DNA of 64,000 nucleotides from the NCBI RefSeq assembly GCF_001475935.1, contig NZ_LDQA01000015.1:62001-126000 (forward strand). The letters run 5' to 3'. The translations under genes and the position numbers were made by a program. Positions 19,389 to 28,244 of this stretch are shown here, piece by piece. The notes below the pieces were generated by a model. It did not search any database. It was not told where the DNA came from and saw only the letters and a program-made list of their open reading frames with translations. Numbering within the stretch: position 1 is the first letter of the stretch; each line of letters starts with the position of its first letter. This DNA comes from Aureimonas ureilytica (GTDB taxonomy: Bacteria; Pseudomonadota; Alphaproteobacteria; Rhizobiales; Rhizobiaceae).

Positions 19389-20027
19389 TTGACCTTTCTG
19401 CCCGAATTCTCCGCCCTGCTCGCCTTCACGCTGGCTGCGATCGTTCTCACGGTCACGCCCGGCCCGGACATGACCCTGTTCCTCGGGCGCACGCTCGCGC
19501 AGGGGCGGCGGGCCGGAATCGCCGCCATGCTAGGGGCCTGCTCGGGCGTTCTCGTCCATACGACGGCGGCCGCGATCGGCCTGTCGGCTCTGGTGGCGGC
19601 CTCGCCGGAAGCCTTTCTGGCGCTGAAGGTCGCGGGCGCGGCCTATCTCGCCTGGCTCGCCTTCGGGGCGATCCGCAACGGTTCGTCCTTCTCGCTGGAC
19701 AAGGAAGCCGTGCCGCCGCAATCCTTCTTCCGCAACTGGCTCACGGGCGTCGGGATCAATCTTCTGAACCCGAAGATCATCCTGTTCTTCGTCACCTTCC
19801 TGCCGCCCTTCGTGGCGGCGGGCGATCCCTATGCCGGGCAGAAGCTCTTCTTCCTAGGCGTGTATTTCATCGTGATCGCCGTGCCCATGTCGATCGGCAT
19901 GATCTTCGCGGCCGACAGCATCGCCGCCACGCTCAAGCAGAAGCCGAGCGTCATGCGCGCGATCGACTGGGTGTTCGCCTCGGTCTTCTCCGCCTTCGCG
20001 GTCCACATCCTCCTGGCGCGCGCCTGA
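19389..20027 (+). CDS. LysE/RhtB family amino-acid exporter
   Basis: A 212-residue inner-membrane exporter with about six hydrophobic segments. The family N-terminal motif TVTPGPDMTLFLGRTLAQGRRAG is at about residues 18-40, and the NWLTGVGINLLNPKIILFFVTFLPPF segment is near 115-140. Members export lysine, threonine or homoserine, or related metabolites; the substrate here is unknown. The start is taken as TTG at 19389, which gives the standard N terminus (TFLPEFSALLAFTLAA). The upstream frame extends further but is not hydrophobic or conserved. Confidence 0.85.
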   Translation: MTFLPEFSALLAFTLAAIVLTVTPGPDMTLFLGRTLAQGRRAGIAAMLGACSGVLVHTTAAAIGLSALVAASPEAFLALKVAGAAYLAWLAFGAIRNGSSFSLDKEAVPPQSFFRNWLTGVGINLLNPKIILFFVTFLPPFVAAGDPYAGQKLFFLGVYFIVIAVPMSIGMIFAADSIAATLKQKPSVMRAIDWVFASVFSAFAVHILLARA

Positions 20028-20063
20028 GGGGCGCCGGGCTAGCGGAGATCGTCGGGGAGCCTC

Positions 20064-20481
20064 GTGGGCTGGTTCGGTTGGGCGCTGGCCTCCGCCGCCT
20101 TCGCGGCGCTGACGGCGATCTTCGGCAAGATCGGCGTGTCCGGCATCCAGTCCGACCACGCCACCTTCCTGCGTACGCTGGTAATCCTCATGCTGATCGC
20201 GGGCATCGTGAGCGTCGGTGGCCATTGGCGCAGCCCGGCCAACTGCCCGGCCGCTCGCTCGCCTTTCTCGCTCTGTCCGGCCTCGCGACGGGCGCATCCT
20301 GGCTCTGCTATTACCGCGCGCTTCAGAGGGCCAGGCGGCTCAGGTCGCTCCGATCGACAAGCTGTTTGTCGTGCTCGTGGCCGTTTTCGGCGTCCTGTTC
20401 CCTGCGGAGCGCTTGAGCCCCACCGGCTGGGCCGGTGTGGCGCTGATCGCGCTCGGCGCGGTTCTGGTGGCTTGGCGATAG
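20064..20481 (+). pseudogene. EamA-like transporter gene with two one-base frameshifts
   Basis: Read in three successive frames the region encodes a normal single-repeat EamA/DMT membrane protein of about 140 residues: MGWFGWALASAAFAALTAIF in frame A, GRSLAFLALSGLATGASWLC in frame B, and APIDKLFVVLVAVFGVLF in frame C. One missing C near 20239-20240 (CCC to CC) restores WRSPAQLPGRS, and one missing G at 20328-20330 (GGGG to GGG) restores RALQRGQAAQVAPIDK. GTG start with GGGAG upstream. Either a recent pseudogene or two sequencing errors; nothing else about the gene is decayed. Confidence 0.8.
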
Positions 20482-20487
20482 CGGGCG

Positions 20488-21147
20488 TCAGGCATACGCA
20501 TAAGGCCCACCGCGTGCGAGGGCTGCTCCGTAGGCCGGGCGGGCGTGGATGCGCTCCAGAAAGGCCGGCAGGTTCCGCCGGCCCTCGAAGCCGACGCGCG
20601 AGCCCGCCGCCTCCAGCGGGAAGCTCATCATGATGTCGGCAAGCGTCATGTTCGGCCCGGCGAACCAGCCCGTGTCCGCCAGCGCCGCATCCCAATAATC
20701 GAAGAGATCGGCCAGGCGGGGGGCCAGCAAATGCTGGTCCACCCCGCGCATCAGCGCCTTGGCGACCGGGCGCACGACGAGCGGGGCTTGGGCCGGGATG
20801 CGGGCGAAGACGAGCTTCATGAAAAGCGGCGGCATGGCCGAGCCCTCGGCGTGATGTAGGAAATGCTGCATCCGCCACCAATCGGGCGAGCCGCGCTCGG
20901 GCTGGAGCCGGCCCGCGCCATAGGTCTCAGCAAGATAGGTGACGATCGCACCCGTTTCGGCGAGCGTCAGGCCGCCATCGGTGAGGACGGGCGACTTGCC
21001 GAGCGGGTGGACCTGTTTCAGTTCCGGCGGCGCGGCGAGCGAGGGAAGGCGCTTGTAGGACTTCACCTCGTAGCGCAGGCCCAACTCCTCCAGCAGCCAG
21101 AGTATGCGCTGCGAGCGGGAGTTTTCGAGATGGTGGATCGTGATCAT
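20488..21147 (-). CDS. glutathione S-transferase family protein
   Basis: A 219-residue cytosolic GST-fold protein. The thioredoxin-like N-terminal domain contains the segment NSRSQRILWLLEELGLRYE with the usual catalytic Ser/Tyr region, the cis-proline motif LGKSPVL (about residues 49-55), and the glutathione-binding LAETGAIVTYLAETYG. The helical C-terminal domain follows. It likely conjugates or reduces electrophiles; the substrate is unknown. It is tail-to-tail with the broken EamA gene, 6 bp apart. Confidence 0.88.
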   Translation of the reverse strand: MITIHHLENSRSQRILWLLEELGLRYEVKSYKRLPSLAAPPELKQVHPLGKSPVLTDGGLTLAETGAIVTYLAETYGAGRLQPERGSPDWWRMQHFLHHAEGSAMPPLFMKLVFARIPAQAPLVVRPVAKALMRGVDQHLLAPRLADLFDYWDAALADTGWFAGPNMTLADIMMSFPLEAAGSRVGFEGRRNLPAFLERIHARPAYGAALARGGPYAYA

Positions 21148-21327
21148 CTGCGCCTCGGCTTCCCTGCCGTCCGATGCGCCTGAACCTGCGCCGCGCGCTC
21201 GCGCCGCAGGTAGCGCATGGGCGACCCCTGTGAAGCCGTAGAGCTAGGGCGGTCCTGGCAAAAGAGGATGGAGGGGCAAGAGCTAGGACGGCTTGCGCGT
21301 CGGCCCGTTCTGGCCGAACGTCGCGTC

Positions 21328-21792
21328 ATGAACGACGCTCCCACATTTCACCTTCGTCTCGCGACGGATGCCGACCGCGAGGCGGTCAACGCCGTCTGGC
21401 ACGCCAGCGCCAGCCTTCCCTCGGTCGGCCTTCCGGCCATGCCGAGTCGGGCGGCCCTGCGTGCGCGGCTGGATGTCGAATGGGTGTCGGGCTGGCGCGT
21501 GACACTGGCGGAGAGGGGGGATGAGATTCTCGGCTTTGCCGCGCTGAAACCCGCCGAGGCGATGCTGGATCAGCTTTTCGTGCATCCGGATGCGCTGGGG
21601 CAGGGCGTCGGGGCGGCGCTTCTGGACCATGCCAAGGCGGCGATGCCGGAGGGTTTCACGCTCTACACGATCTCCGCCAACACGCGGGCGCGCGCCTTCT
21701 ACGAGGCGTCCGGCCTGACGCTCCTGCGCCATGCCCCGCATCCGCAGCGCTTCTATTCCATCACCTATTACGGCTGGGGAAGCGCGATCTGA
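21328..21792 (+). CDS. GNAT family N-acetyltransferase
   Basis: A 154-residue GNAT. Beta-4 and motif A read MLDQLFVHPDALGQGVGAALLDHAKAAMP (about residues 83-111), with the acetyl-CoA pyrophosphate loop GQGVGAAL; the C-terminal ARAFYEASGLTLL segment is also typical. Start at 21328 (MNDAPTFHLRLA) puts the family N terminus first; earlier in-frame starts add unrelated residues. Substrate unknown. Its upstream region overlaps no other gene and diverges from the GST. Confidence 0.82.
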   Translation: MNDAPTFHLRLATDADREAVNAVWHASASLPSVGLPAMPSRAALRARLDVEWVSGWRVTLAERGDEILGFAALKPAEAMLDQLFVHPDALGQGVGAALLDHAKAAMPEGFTLYTISANTRARAFYEASGLTLLRHAPHPQRFYSITYYGWGSAI

Positions 21793-21842
21793 TCATGCGG
21801 TAGGCACCTCGCTCTTGCGGGAGCGAAGAGGTGGCGTTCCTC

Positions 21843-22067
21843 TTAGTCCAGCCGGGCCGCCTGACGCAGGGCGGCGTTGATGCGGTCCTGCCAGCCGGGG
21901 CCGTCCTCCTGAAACTTCTCCAGAACGTCGGCGTCGATGCGCAGCGTCACGCTTTCCTTCACACCCGGCACGCGCGGCGCTTCCGCCACGCGGGCGGCGG
22001 GCTTGGTGGTCGCGGATTTGAACGCCGCCTCGGCGGCATCGCGTGGGTTGATCGGGCGTCGGGCCAT
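21843..22067 (-). CDS. DUF4415/BrnA-like antitoxin, orphan
   Basis: A 74-residue basic protein. The C-terminal half (ESVTLRIDADVLEKFQEDGPGWQDRINAALRQAARLD) matches the ribbon-helix-helix DNA-binding pattern of BrnA/DUF4415 antitoxins. Those usually follow and repress a BrnT toxin gene, but no BrnT-like gene is adjacent. AAGGA precedes the ATG. It is the last gene of an rlmN-membrane protein-DUF4415 run, only 4 bp after the membrane gene. It may be a stand-alone repressor; function is inferred from fold alone. Confidence 0.7.
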   Translation of the reverse strand: MARRPINPRDAAEAAFKSATTKPAARVAEAPRVPGVKESVTLRIDADVLEKFQEDGPGWQDRINAALRQAARLD

Positions 22068-22071
22068 CGGG

Positions 22072-22518
22072 TCAGTCCTTCGAAGGGGCGGTGGTGGGAA
22101 GGCGGGCAACGGCTGGGCGGCGGCGGCCCGCGCCGTGGCCGGCCACGATCCAGTAGGTGAGGGCGAAGGCAAGCCCGGCGACGATCGTCGCGGTCTGCAC
22201 TCGCATGTCGGTGGCGGCCGTGCCGGCATGGGCGGCGATGGCCCCGCCGATGAGACCTGCGATCAGATGGATCAGAATGGAGCGCAGGCGCAGCGCCTCG
22301 CTCAACACCAGAAAGACCAGAAAGGGCACCAGCGCCGTCCATCCGACCTGCGCGGCCTGCAAGGTGAACAGGAACACGAGATCGGCGATTTGCGCGGGGT
22401 TGCTCAGCGCGGCACCGGGCAGTTCCACGAAGGGCAGGATCAGCGCCGCCGCCCCCGCGCAGCAGGCGAGAACGAAGCCCATCGGGATCAGGAACAGAAT
22501 GCGCAGGACGGCGCTCAC
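22072..22518 (-). CDS. hypothetical four-helix membrane protein
   Basis: A 148-residue protein not assigned to a named family. It has four hydrophobic stretches (about residues 4-30, 42-66, 75-98, 108-130) and a basic C-terminal tail ([17 protein letters not shown]). The GTG start overlaps the rlmN stop as GTGA, so translation is probably coupled to rlmN. Downstream the DUF4415 gene follows after 4 bp. A membrane role is clear from composition; nothing more can be said. Confidence 0.7.
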   Translation of the reverse strand: MSAVLRILFLIPMGFVLACCAGAAALILPFVELPGAALSNPAQIADLVFLFTLQAAQVGWTALVPFLVFLVLSEALRLRSILIHLIAGLIGGAIAAHAGTAATDMRVQTATIVAGLAFALTYWIVAGHGAGRRRPAVARLPTTAPSKD

Positions 22519-23735
22519 ACCGCGACAGCCGCCTCCAGCGCCAGACGATCGCCGCGCTTCATGCGCTCGGACTCGGACTTCAGCTGCCCGCAGGCGGCGA
22601 AGATATCCCGACCGCGCGGCGTGCGGATCGGCGAAGCGTAGCCGGCCTGATTGACGAGTTCGGCGAAGCGCTCGATCTGCTCCCAGTCCGAGCACTCATA
22701 GGGCGAGCCCGGCCAGGGATTGAACGGGATCAGGTTGATCTTGGCCGGGATGCCCTTGAGCAGGCGCACCAGCTCGCGCGCGTCGGCCAGGCTGTCGTTG
22801 ACGCCCTTCAGCATCACATATTCGAAGGTGATGCGCCGCGCGTTGGAGAGGCCCGGATAGGCGCGGCAAGCGTCCATCAGCTCCTTGATCGGATATTTCT
22901 TGTTGATGGGCACGAGCACGTCGCGCAACTCGTCCGTCACCGCATGGAGCGAGATGGCGAGCATGACGCCCATCTCCTCGCCGGTCTTGGGGATCATCGG
23001 CACGACGCCGGAGGTGGAGAGCGTGATGCGGCGCTTGGACAGGGCCAGCCCGTCCCCGTCCGAGACGACCGACAGAGCCGACTTGACGTTGTCGTAATTA
23101 TAGAGCGGCTCGCCCATGCCCATCATCACGACGTTCGACACGAGCCGGCCGTCGGACGGCACGATCGCGCCCTGCGGGGTGGACGCATCGGGAAAGTCGC
23201 CCAGGCGCTCGCGCGCCGTCAGAACCTGCCCGACGATCTCGGACGGCTCCAGATTGCGCACGAGGCGCTGCGTGCCCGTGTGGCAGAAGGTGCAGGTCAG
23301 CGTGCAGCCGACCTGGGACGAGACGCAAAGCGTGCCGCGCCCTTCCTCGGGGATATAGACGGTCTCGATCTCGACCGGCCGGCCGGCCCCCCGCGAGGGA
23401 AAGCGGAACAGCCACTTGCGCGTGCCATCGACCGAAATCTGCTCTTCCACGATCTCGGGCCGGCGGATTTCGAACTGCTCGTCCAGCGCCGCGCGCAGGT
23501 CCTTCGAGACATTGGCCATCTGGCCGAAGTCGGAGACGCCGCGCACATAAAGCCAGTGCCAGAGCTGCTGGACGCGCATCTTGGCCTGCTTGGCAGGAAT
23601 GCCGGCCTCGATCAGCGCCGCGCCCATGTCCTCGCGCGACAGGCCAAGCAGCGATCGCTTGGCGGCGGCCGGCTCGGAAGCCGCGGCCGGACGAGGGCGG
23701 GCAGTGGCGTCGGAAAGGTCGATCGTCGCGCTCAT
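22515..23735 (-). CDS. rlmN: 23S rRNA (adenine(2503)-C2)-methyltransferase / tRNA A37 methyltransferase RlmN
   Basis: A 406-residue radical-SAM enzyme that methylates C2 of A2503 in 23S rRNA and of A37 in some tRNAs. The [4Fe-4S] motif C-x3-C-x2-C is seen in [16 protein letters not shown] (about residue 130). Conserved [25 protein letters not shown], and the C-terminal catalytic cysteine region [12 protein letters not shown] are present. Start at 23735 ([10 protein letters not shown]) fits the family and is preceded by GGGA; an upstream in-frame extension of 40 residues is not conserved. Confidence 0.94.
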   Translation of the reverse strand: MSATIDLSDATARPRPAAASEPAAAKRSLLGLSREDMGAALIEAGIPAKQAKMRVQQLWHWLYVRGVSDFGQMANVSKDLRAALDEQFEIRRPEIVEEQISVDGTRKWLFRFPSRGAGRPVEIETVYIPEEGRGTLCVSSQVGCTLTCTFCHTGTQRLVRNLEPSEIVGQVLTARERLGDFPDASTPQGAIVPSDGRLVSNVVMMGMGEPLYNYDNVKSALSVVSDGDGLALSKRRITLSTSGVVPMIPKTGEEMGVMLAISLHAVTDELRDVLVPINKKYPIKELMDACRAYPGLSNARRITFEYVMLKGVNDSLADARELVRLLKGIPAKINLIPFNPWPGSPYECSDWEQIERFAELVNQAGYASPIRTPRGRDIFAACGQLKSESERMKRGDRLALEAAVAV

Positions 23736-23874
23736 GGGCAAATCCCGTCGCGCGGCATCGTGCGGGGCCACGCTGGTCTCAAAAAGGTCGGTCAGGCTCG
23801 GATCGAGATCAAATGAGCCCAATTGGCCGAAATCGCAAGTCCCCCCGAGCTTCAAGCTTGATTTCGAACGCGAA

Positions 23875-23906
23875 AAGGCCGGCCCGGAACTGTCCGAGGC
23901 CGGCTT
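23875..23906 (-). terminator. terminator of the IalB-like gene
   Basis: GC-rich hairpin with complementary GCCGGCC and CGGA blocks around a 4-base loop and one bulge, followed on the minus strand by T4. It lies about 45 bases past the stop. Confidence 0.6.
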
Positions 23907-23949
23907 GGGACGCGCGAGTGTCAGGCTGCGAAAACCTCGCGGCCTGCGC

Positions 23950-24450
23950 TTACTTGCACTTGGTGATGGAGTTCAGCGCCGCCGTCACGCCGGCGAGCGA
24001 ATAGGTGTAGTTGGTCTTGGTGCCACGCTGGGACACGGCGTCCACCTTCAGCGACTTGCCGTTCTTGAGAGCCGCAACGAGCTTGGGCTCTTCGGCGGCG
24101 TTCTCCATCCAGGCGCTTTCGCCGCGCACGAACATGTTGAACTTCTTGCCGTCGACATCCACCACGACCTTGGAGCCCTCGCGCAGCGGATAGCCCATCA
24201 CGACCTGCGGCTCGTAGGAGGTCTTGGCGCCCGGCTTCTGCGACACGAGGAAGAAGATGTCGCCGTGATCGACGCTGGCGGGCTGCATCGTCTTGGGCGT
24301 CGAGAGGACGTAGCAGACCTTGCCGCCGCTCGCATCGTAGGAATAGCTGCCCCAGTCGTTGAACTGGTTCATGCGCGTCGGCGTCTGCGCAGCCTGTGCC
24401 GCACCCGAGAGCAGGAGCAGAGCCGCTGCAGCCGTCAGTAGATGTTTCAT
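23950..24450 (-). CDS. invasion-associated locus B (IalB) family secreted protein
   Basis: A 166-residue exported protein. Residues 1-20 ([20 protein letters not shown]) form a signal peptide with an AQA cleavage site. The mature part follows the IalB pattern: [23 protein letters not shown], a [18 protein letters not shown] strand block, and a C-terminal cysteine (TKCK) that could pair with the one in KVCYV. IalB proteins are periplasmic or outer-membrane associated in Rhizobiales and are linked to host entry in Bartonella, but most environmental members have no known role. GGAG precedes the ATG. Confidence 0.8.
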   Translation of the reverse strand: MKHLLTAAAALLLLSGAAQAAQTPTRMNQFNDWGSYSYDASGGKVCYVLSTPKTMQPASVDHGDIFFLVSQKPGAKTSYEPQVVMGYPLREGSKVVVDVDGKKFNMFVRGESAWMENAAEEPKLVAALKNGKSLKVDAVSQRGTKTNYTYSLAGVTAALNSITKCK

Positions 24451-24738
24451 GGAGATCCTCTCCTGTCGCAAACCCGATCGCCGCGCGCTTCGATCCGTTC
24501 GAATCCGCACGAATTCATCGTGCGTATGGTGAACGAAACCCCTTTCCACAGGGTAAACGATCTGGAAACCGGAGGGCGGGAATGGTCGCAAACCCGTGTC
24601 CGGCCCCTATCGCCCGGCCGGTCCGGCCGGTCCTTCGAAGGCGGTGAAGCCTCGTGGAAGCGGGTAAATGGGGCATCAGTGTGTTGAGACCGGGGAGAAA
24701 ACCGGCCCGCCGCGCTAGGGAGAGCCGAGCCGACAGGT

Positions 24739-25209
24739 TCACACCTGTTTCGCTTGCCCCTCGGCCGGCGCTTCGTCCGGTGTCAGCACCTCACGCGCCT
24801 TGTCGTAATGCTCGGGGCGGATGTTGTTGCGCACGGCCGTGAAGGCGGCGAGCAGAATGGCCATGTCATCGGTATAGCCAAGGCCCACGATGAAATCGGG
24901 AATCGCGTCGAAGGGCAGCACGAAATAGGCAAGCGCGGCCAGAAGGATGCCGCGCGAGGCCGCCGGCGTCTTGGAATCCAGCGCGCAGTAGTAGGACGCG
25001 ACGACATCCTCGGCAAAGGGGATATGGCGCATGGCGCGCTTCATGGTCTTGAAGAAGCCGCGCCGCACGCTGGCCTCCTGCTGGCGCTGCTCGGCCTCGG
25101 AGCCCGGCGGCAGGATTTCACCGACCAGCCCCTCCGGCAGGGGCGCGAGCGTTCCGGCCGGTGCCGTGCCTGCGGGGATCTCGGACATCTCGTCGCCTTT
25201 GTCGCTCAT
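24739..25209 (-). CDS. YkvA/DUF1232 family membrane protein
   Basis: A 156-residue protein with a DUF1232 core: KTPAASRGILLAALAYFVLPFDAIPDFIVGLGYTDDMAILLAAFTAV (about residues 78-125), where the motif LPFDAIPDFIVGLGYTDD is diagnostic. It has one or two hydrophobic helices; the function of the family is unknown. The start at 25209 (MSDKGDEM) is preferred over the ATG three codons earlier because AGGAG is 10 bases upstream of it but only one base from the other. It stands about 90 bp downstream of thpR. Confidence 0.8.
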   Translation of the reverse strand: MSDKGDEMSEIPAGTAPAGTLAPLPEGLVGEILPPGSEAEQRQQEASVRRGFFKTMKRAMRHIPFAEDVVASYYCALDSKTPAASRGILLAALAYFVLPFDAIPDFIVGLGYTDDMAILLAAFTAVRNNIRPEHYDKAREVLTPDEAPAEGQAKQV

Positions 25210-25299
25210 ACCGCGCATTCTCCTGAAGACCCGACCGATATGGTGCGGGCTTTCGCGTTTCGAAAGCGGGCCCGAGCGGCCCGCTCCCGAAAGACGCGA

Positions 25300-25893
25300 T
25301 CAGCGGAAGGCGGGTTCCAGAAACGCGCCGCCGAGCGACGCTTCGCGCGCGGTCGAGCCGCCCTTCAGCGGGAAGGCTTCTTCCAGGACATAAGGCCCGC
25401 CGCCCACCGAATCGCGCGAGGACAGGAGAACGAAGCGCCCGACCGTGAAGGGCGCGGTGCGAAAATCGCCCCGACCGGCGAGATAGCGGGCGACATCCTC
25501 GTCCTTGGCGTTGCGCAGTCGGGCGAGCGTCACATGCGGCGTGAAGCGGCGCGGATCGGGGGCGAGCCCGACGCGCCGGGCCAGCTTGTCCATCTCGTCA
25601 TGCAGATGGTCGAGCGCGCGCGAGGGGTCGACGCCCGCATAGACCGAATGCGGCTTCTTGGAGCCGAAGGCTCCCATGCCGCGCAGGGCGAGAGGAAAGG
25701 ACGCCTGATGCACCCGGTCCAGCCCGGCGACCAGCTCGTCGGCCGTGCGCGCATCGACATCGCCGAAGAAGCGCAGGGTAATGTGGTAGTTCTCGGCGTC
25801 GATCCAGCGCGCGGCCGGCAGGCCGCCGCGCAGGAAAGACAGGCTCAGCGCGGCGTCGCGCGGGATCTCGAGGGCTGTGAAAAGTCGCGGCAT
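25300..25893 (-). CDS. thpR: RNA 2',3'-cyclic phosphodiesterase (ThpR/LigT)
   Basis: A 197-residue member of the 2H phosphoesterase superfamily. Both catalytic H-x-T motifs are present: YHITLRF (about residues 36-42) and PHVTLARL (about 118-125). The enzyme opens 2',3'-cyclic phosphates on RNA and can ligate tRNA halves in vitro. Start at 25893 (MPRLFTALEIP) has GGAAGGA upstream and gives the standard N terminus; the preceding in-frame ATG adds 12 unrelated residues. Confidence 0.88.
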   Translation of the reverse strand: MPRLFTALEIPRDAALSLSFLRGGLPAARWIDAENYHITLRFFGDVDARTADELVAGLDRVHQASFPLALRGMGAFGSKKPHSVYAGVDPSRALDHLHDEMDKLARRVGLAPDPRRFTPHVTLARLRNAKDEDVARYLAGRGDFRTAPFTVGRFVLLSSRDSVGGGPYVLEEAFPLKGGSTAREASLGGAFLEPAFR

Positions 25894-26126
25894 GCGTGAG
25901 ATCCTTCCCGCTGTGAGGGGCCATCTCATGCCGGGCGTCCCTTCGGGCGTCCCCGCGAGCCGATGGCCGTCTATGCCATTCCATCTTCATGATGTTCATC
26001 ACGCGCGCCTGACTTCAAGGTGACGCATGGGAGCCATGCATGTTGCCGGATTGCTGTTGCTGCGTTGCACTCTTAACCAATGGGTAACCCGAGCCGGTCT
26101 CGGCTCCTGTCACGCAGTCTCTCGCC

Positions 26127-26747
26127 ATGTCCTTGATCCAGCCTCCCCACCGCTCCGGTCCGTCCGACGCGGCGGTGCATATCCGGCGTCTGCGCCGGTC
26201 CGACCGGGCGGAATTCCTGGCCCATCTTCTGCGCCTCGATGGTGAATCGCGGCGTATGCGCTTCGGATCGGCGGTCAATGACGGGTTTCTGACGCGCTAC
26301 GCCCAATCGACGCTGGGGCCGGGCGGCATGGCCAAGGGCCTGTTCATCGACCGCACGCTGCGCGGCGTGGCGGAGCTGCGCGAGATCGACTCGCCCATGC
26401 CCGAGGCCGCGTTCAGCCTGGAGCCGCTCTGGCAGGGGCAGGGCTATGGAACGCGCCTGTTCTCCAGCCTGGTGGACGGGGCGCGCAATGCGGCGCTGCC
26501 GCATTTCAAAATTCAGTGCCTGCGCGATAATGTCGCCATGCAAAGGATCGCGCGCCGGCACGAGGCCGAGTTGCAATTTGCCGAGGGTGAGGTGGTTGCC
26601 GAACTGCGCCATCCCGGCGGCGACTTCGCCTCGCTGCTTCGGGAAGCGAGCGAGGAGCATTTCGCCCGCAGCCTCGCGGCCGCCGACCGCGCGCTGTATC
26701 GCATCGCCGCCGAGGCCGGCGTCGATCTGCGCCTGCGCCGGGCCTGA
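26127..26747 (+). CDS. GNAT family N-acetyltransferase
   Basis: A 206-residue GNAT with the early motif HIRRLRRSDRAEFLAHLLRLDGESRRMRFGSAVND, typical of the branch related to the acetyltransferase domain of protein acetylases. Motif A reads SLEPLWQGQGYGTRLFSSL (about residues 93-111). The C-terminal 40 residues (LLREASEEHFARSLAAADRALYRIAAEAG) form an extra helix. Substrate unknown. It converges with tesA with a 10-bp gap. Confidence 0.82.
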   Translation: MSLIQPPHRSGPSDAAVHIRRLRRSDRAEFLAHLLRLDGESRRMRFGSAVNDGFLTRYAQSTLGPGGMAKGLFIDRTLRGVAELREIDSPMPEAAFSLEPLWQGQGYGTRLFSSLVDGARNAALPHFKIQCLRDNVAMQRIARRHEAELQFAEGEVVAELRHPGGDFASLLREASEEHFARSLAAADRALYRIAAEAGVDLRLRRA

Positions 26748-26757
26748 CGCGAGCGGT

Positions 26758-27411
26758 CTAACCTTTCGCCAAGACCTGTTGGACGAGCGGCAGCATCCGC
26801 TCCACCACCACGGCCACCCCGTCCTTGTTGGGGTGCATATAGTCGGCCTGGTTCAGCGCCGCGACGGACGCCACCCCGTCCAGAAAGAACGGGTAATAGG
26901 CGACGCCATAGGTCTGGGCGAGTTCGGCATAGATCCGGTTGAAGCGCCGGGCGTAGTCCTCGCCCATGTTCGGCGGGCTGATCATGCCGGCCAGGATGAC
27001 CTTCGTGCTTGGGCGCGCGGTCAGGCGTTTCAGGATTTCGTCGAGATTGCGCCTGGTGACATCGGGCGAGATGCCGCGCAGCGCGTCGTTGGCGCCGAGT
27101 TCCACGATCACGAGATCGGCGCTCGCCGGCACCGACCAGTCGAGCCGGGCAAGGCCCCCGGTCGTCGTGTCGCCGGACACGCCGGCATTCACGACCTTCA
27201 CGTCCAGCCCCGCCTTGGCGAGCGCGGCCTGAAGCTGCTCGGGAAAGGATTCGCCCGGACCGACGCCGTAGCCGGCCGACAGGCTGTCGCCAAAGGCGAT
27301 GATCTCAGTGGGTTCGGCCGGCGGGGCCGATTGCGCCTGCGCGGAGGCGAGCGCGCCCCAACTGGCGAGGCCGATCGTCACGAAGGCGAGAAGCTGTTGG
27401 AACCGACCCAT
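26758..27411 (-). CDS. tesA: SGNH/GDSL-family arylesterase (TesA-like)
   Basis: A 217-residue exported hydrolase. Residues 1-27 are a signal peptide (LLAFVTIGLASWGALASAQAQ). Block I GDSLSAGYGVGPGES carries the catalytic serine (about residue 41), block III GANDALRG the oxyanion Asn, and block V DYMHPNKDG the catalytic Asp-x-x-His. It should act on esters or thioesters in the periplasm. Start at 27411 gives the signal peptide. It diverges from an ABC pair exactly as tesA does from ybbA-ybbP in E. coli. Confidence 0.88.
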   Translation of the reverse strand: MGRFQQLLAFVTIGLASWGALASAQAQSAPPAEPTEIIAFGDSLSAGYGVGPGESFPEQLQAALAKAGLDVKVVNAGVSGDTTTGGLARLDWSVPASADLVIVELGANDALRGISPDVTRRNLDEILKRLTARPSTKVILAGMISPPNMGEDYARRFNRIYAELAQTYGVAYYPFFLDGVASVAALNQADYMHPNKDGVAVVVERMLPLVQQVLAKG

Positions 27412-27509
27412 GTGCCATCCATATTTCAAGGACTGCGAAATTCTGGCGACCGCGTTCGACCGGACCCACGTCCGGCGCCGTTCCATCGCCATATAGGAAG
27501 GCAAGGCGC

Positions 27510-28244
27510 GTGGCAGAACCGGCGATCCGATTACGAAAGGTTCATCTGACGCTCGGCCAGGGCCGGGGCGCGGTGCATGTTCTCAAGGGAATCGACCTCG
27601 ACGTGGCGCGCGGCGAAAGCGTCGGCATCGTCGGCCCGTCCGGCTCCGGCAAATCGACGCTGCTGATGGTTCTGGCCGGTCTGGAGCGGGCCGACACGGG
27701 CGAGGTGGAGATCGCGGGCCAGCCGCTTCAGGGCCTCAGCGAGGACAAGCTCGCCGCTTTTCGCGGCCGCCATATCGGCATCGTCTTCCAGTCCTTCCAC
27801 CTGATTCCCAACATGACGGCGCTTGAAAACGTCGCCGTGCCGCTGGAGCTCGCGGGCCATCGAAACGCCTTCGAGCGGGCGGAGGCCGAGTTGCGCTCCG
27901 TCGGCCTCGGCGCGCGCGTGTCGCACTATCCCGGCGAATTGTCGGGCGGCGAGCAGCAGCGCGTGGCGCTGGCTCGCGCGCTCGCGCCCGAACCCGCGCT
28001 CCTGATCGCGGACGAGCCGACCGGCAATCTCGACGCCGACACGGGCGCGCAGATCGCCGACCTTCTGTTCGCCGAGCAGAAGCGGCGCGCCATGACCATG
28101 GTGCTGGTCACGCATGACAAGACGCTCGCCGCCCGCTGCGGGCGCGAGGTCGCCGTGCGCTCGGGCGAGATCGAGCGCGACGGCTTCGCGCCCGCTCGCG
28201 CCTCGGCGGTGCCGGAACCGATGGTGGCGGAGGCCGCGCGGTGA
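27510..28244 (+). CDS. ybbA: ABC transporter ATP-binding protein (YbbA/LolD-like)
   Basis: A 244-residue ATPase. Walker [10 protein letters not shown] is at about residues 44-52, the Q-loop at [15 protein letters not shown], signature LSGGEQQR at about 149-156, and Walker [13 protein letters not shown] at about 169-180. It belongs to the MacB/LolD-type group that works with FtsX-like permeases. GTG start. Its stop overlaps the start of the permease gene (GTGA), so the two are one operon. Role in E. coli is poorly defined; lipid or hydrophobic-molecule extraction is suspected. Confidence 0.92.
   Translation: MAEPAIRLRKVHLTLGQGRGAVHVLKGIDLDVARGESVGIVGPSGSGKSTLLMVLAGLERADTGEVEIAGQPLQGLSEDKLAAFRGRHIGIVFQSFHLIPNMTALENVAVPLELAGHRNAFERAEAELRSVGLGARVSHYPGELSGGEQQRVALARALAPEPALLIADEPTGNLDADTGAQIADLLFAEQKRRAMTMVLVTHDKTLAARCGREVAVRSGEIERDGFAPARASAVPEPMVAEAAR

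Noticed and set aside
24540-24560. TTTCCACAG near 24546 as a possible DnaA box
   Set aside because: It is not the TTATCCACA consensus and there is only one copy, so it does not mark an origin.
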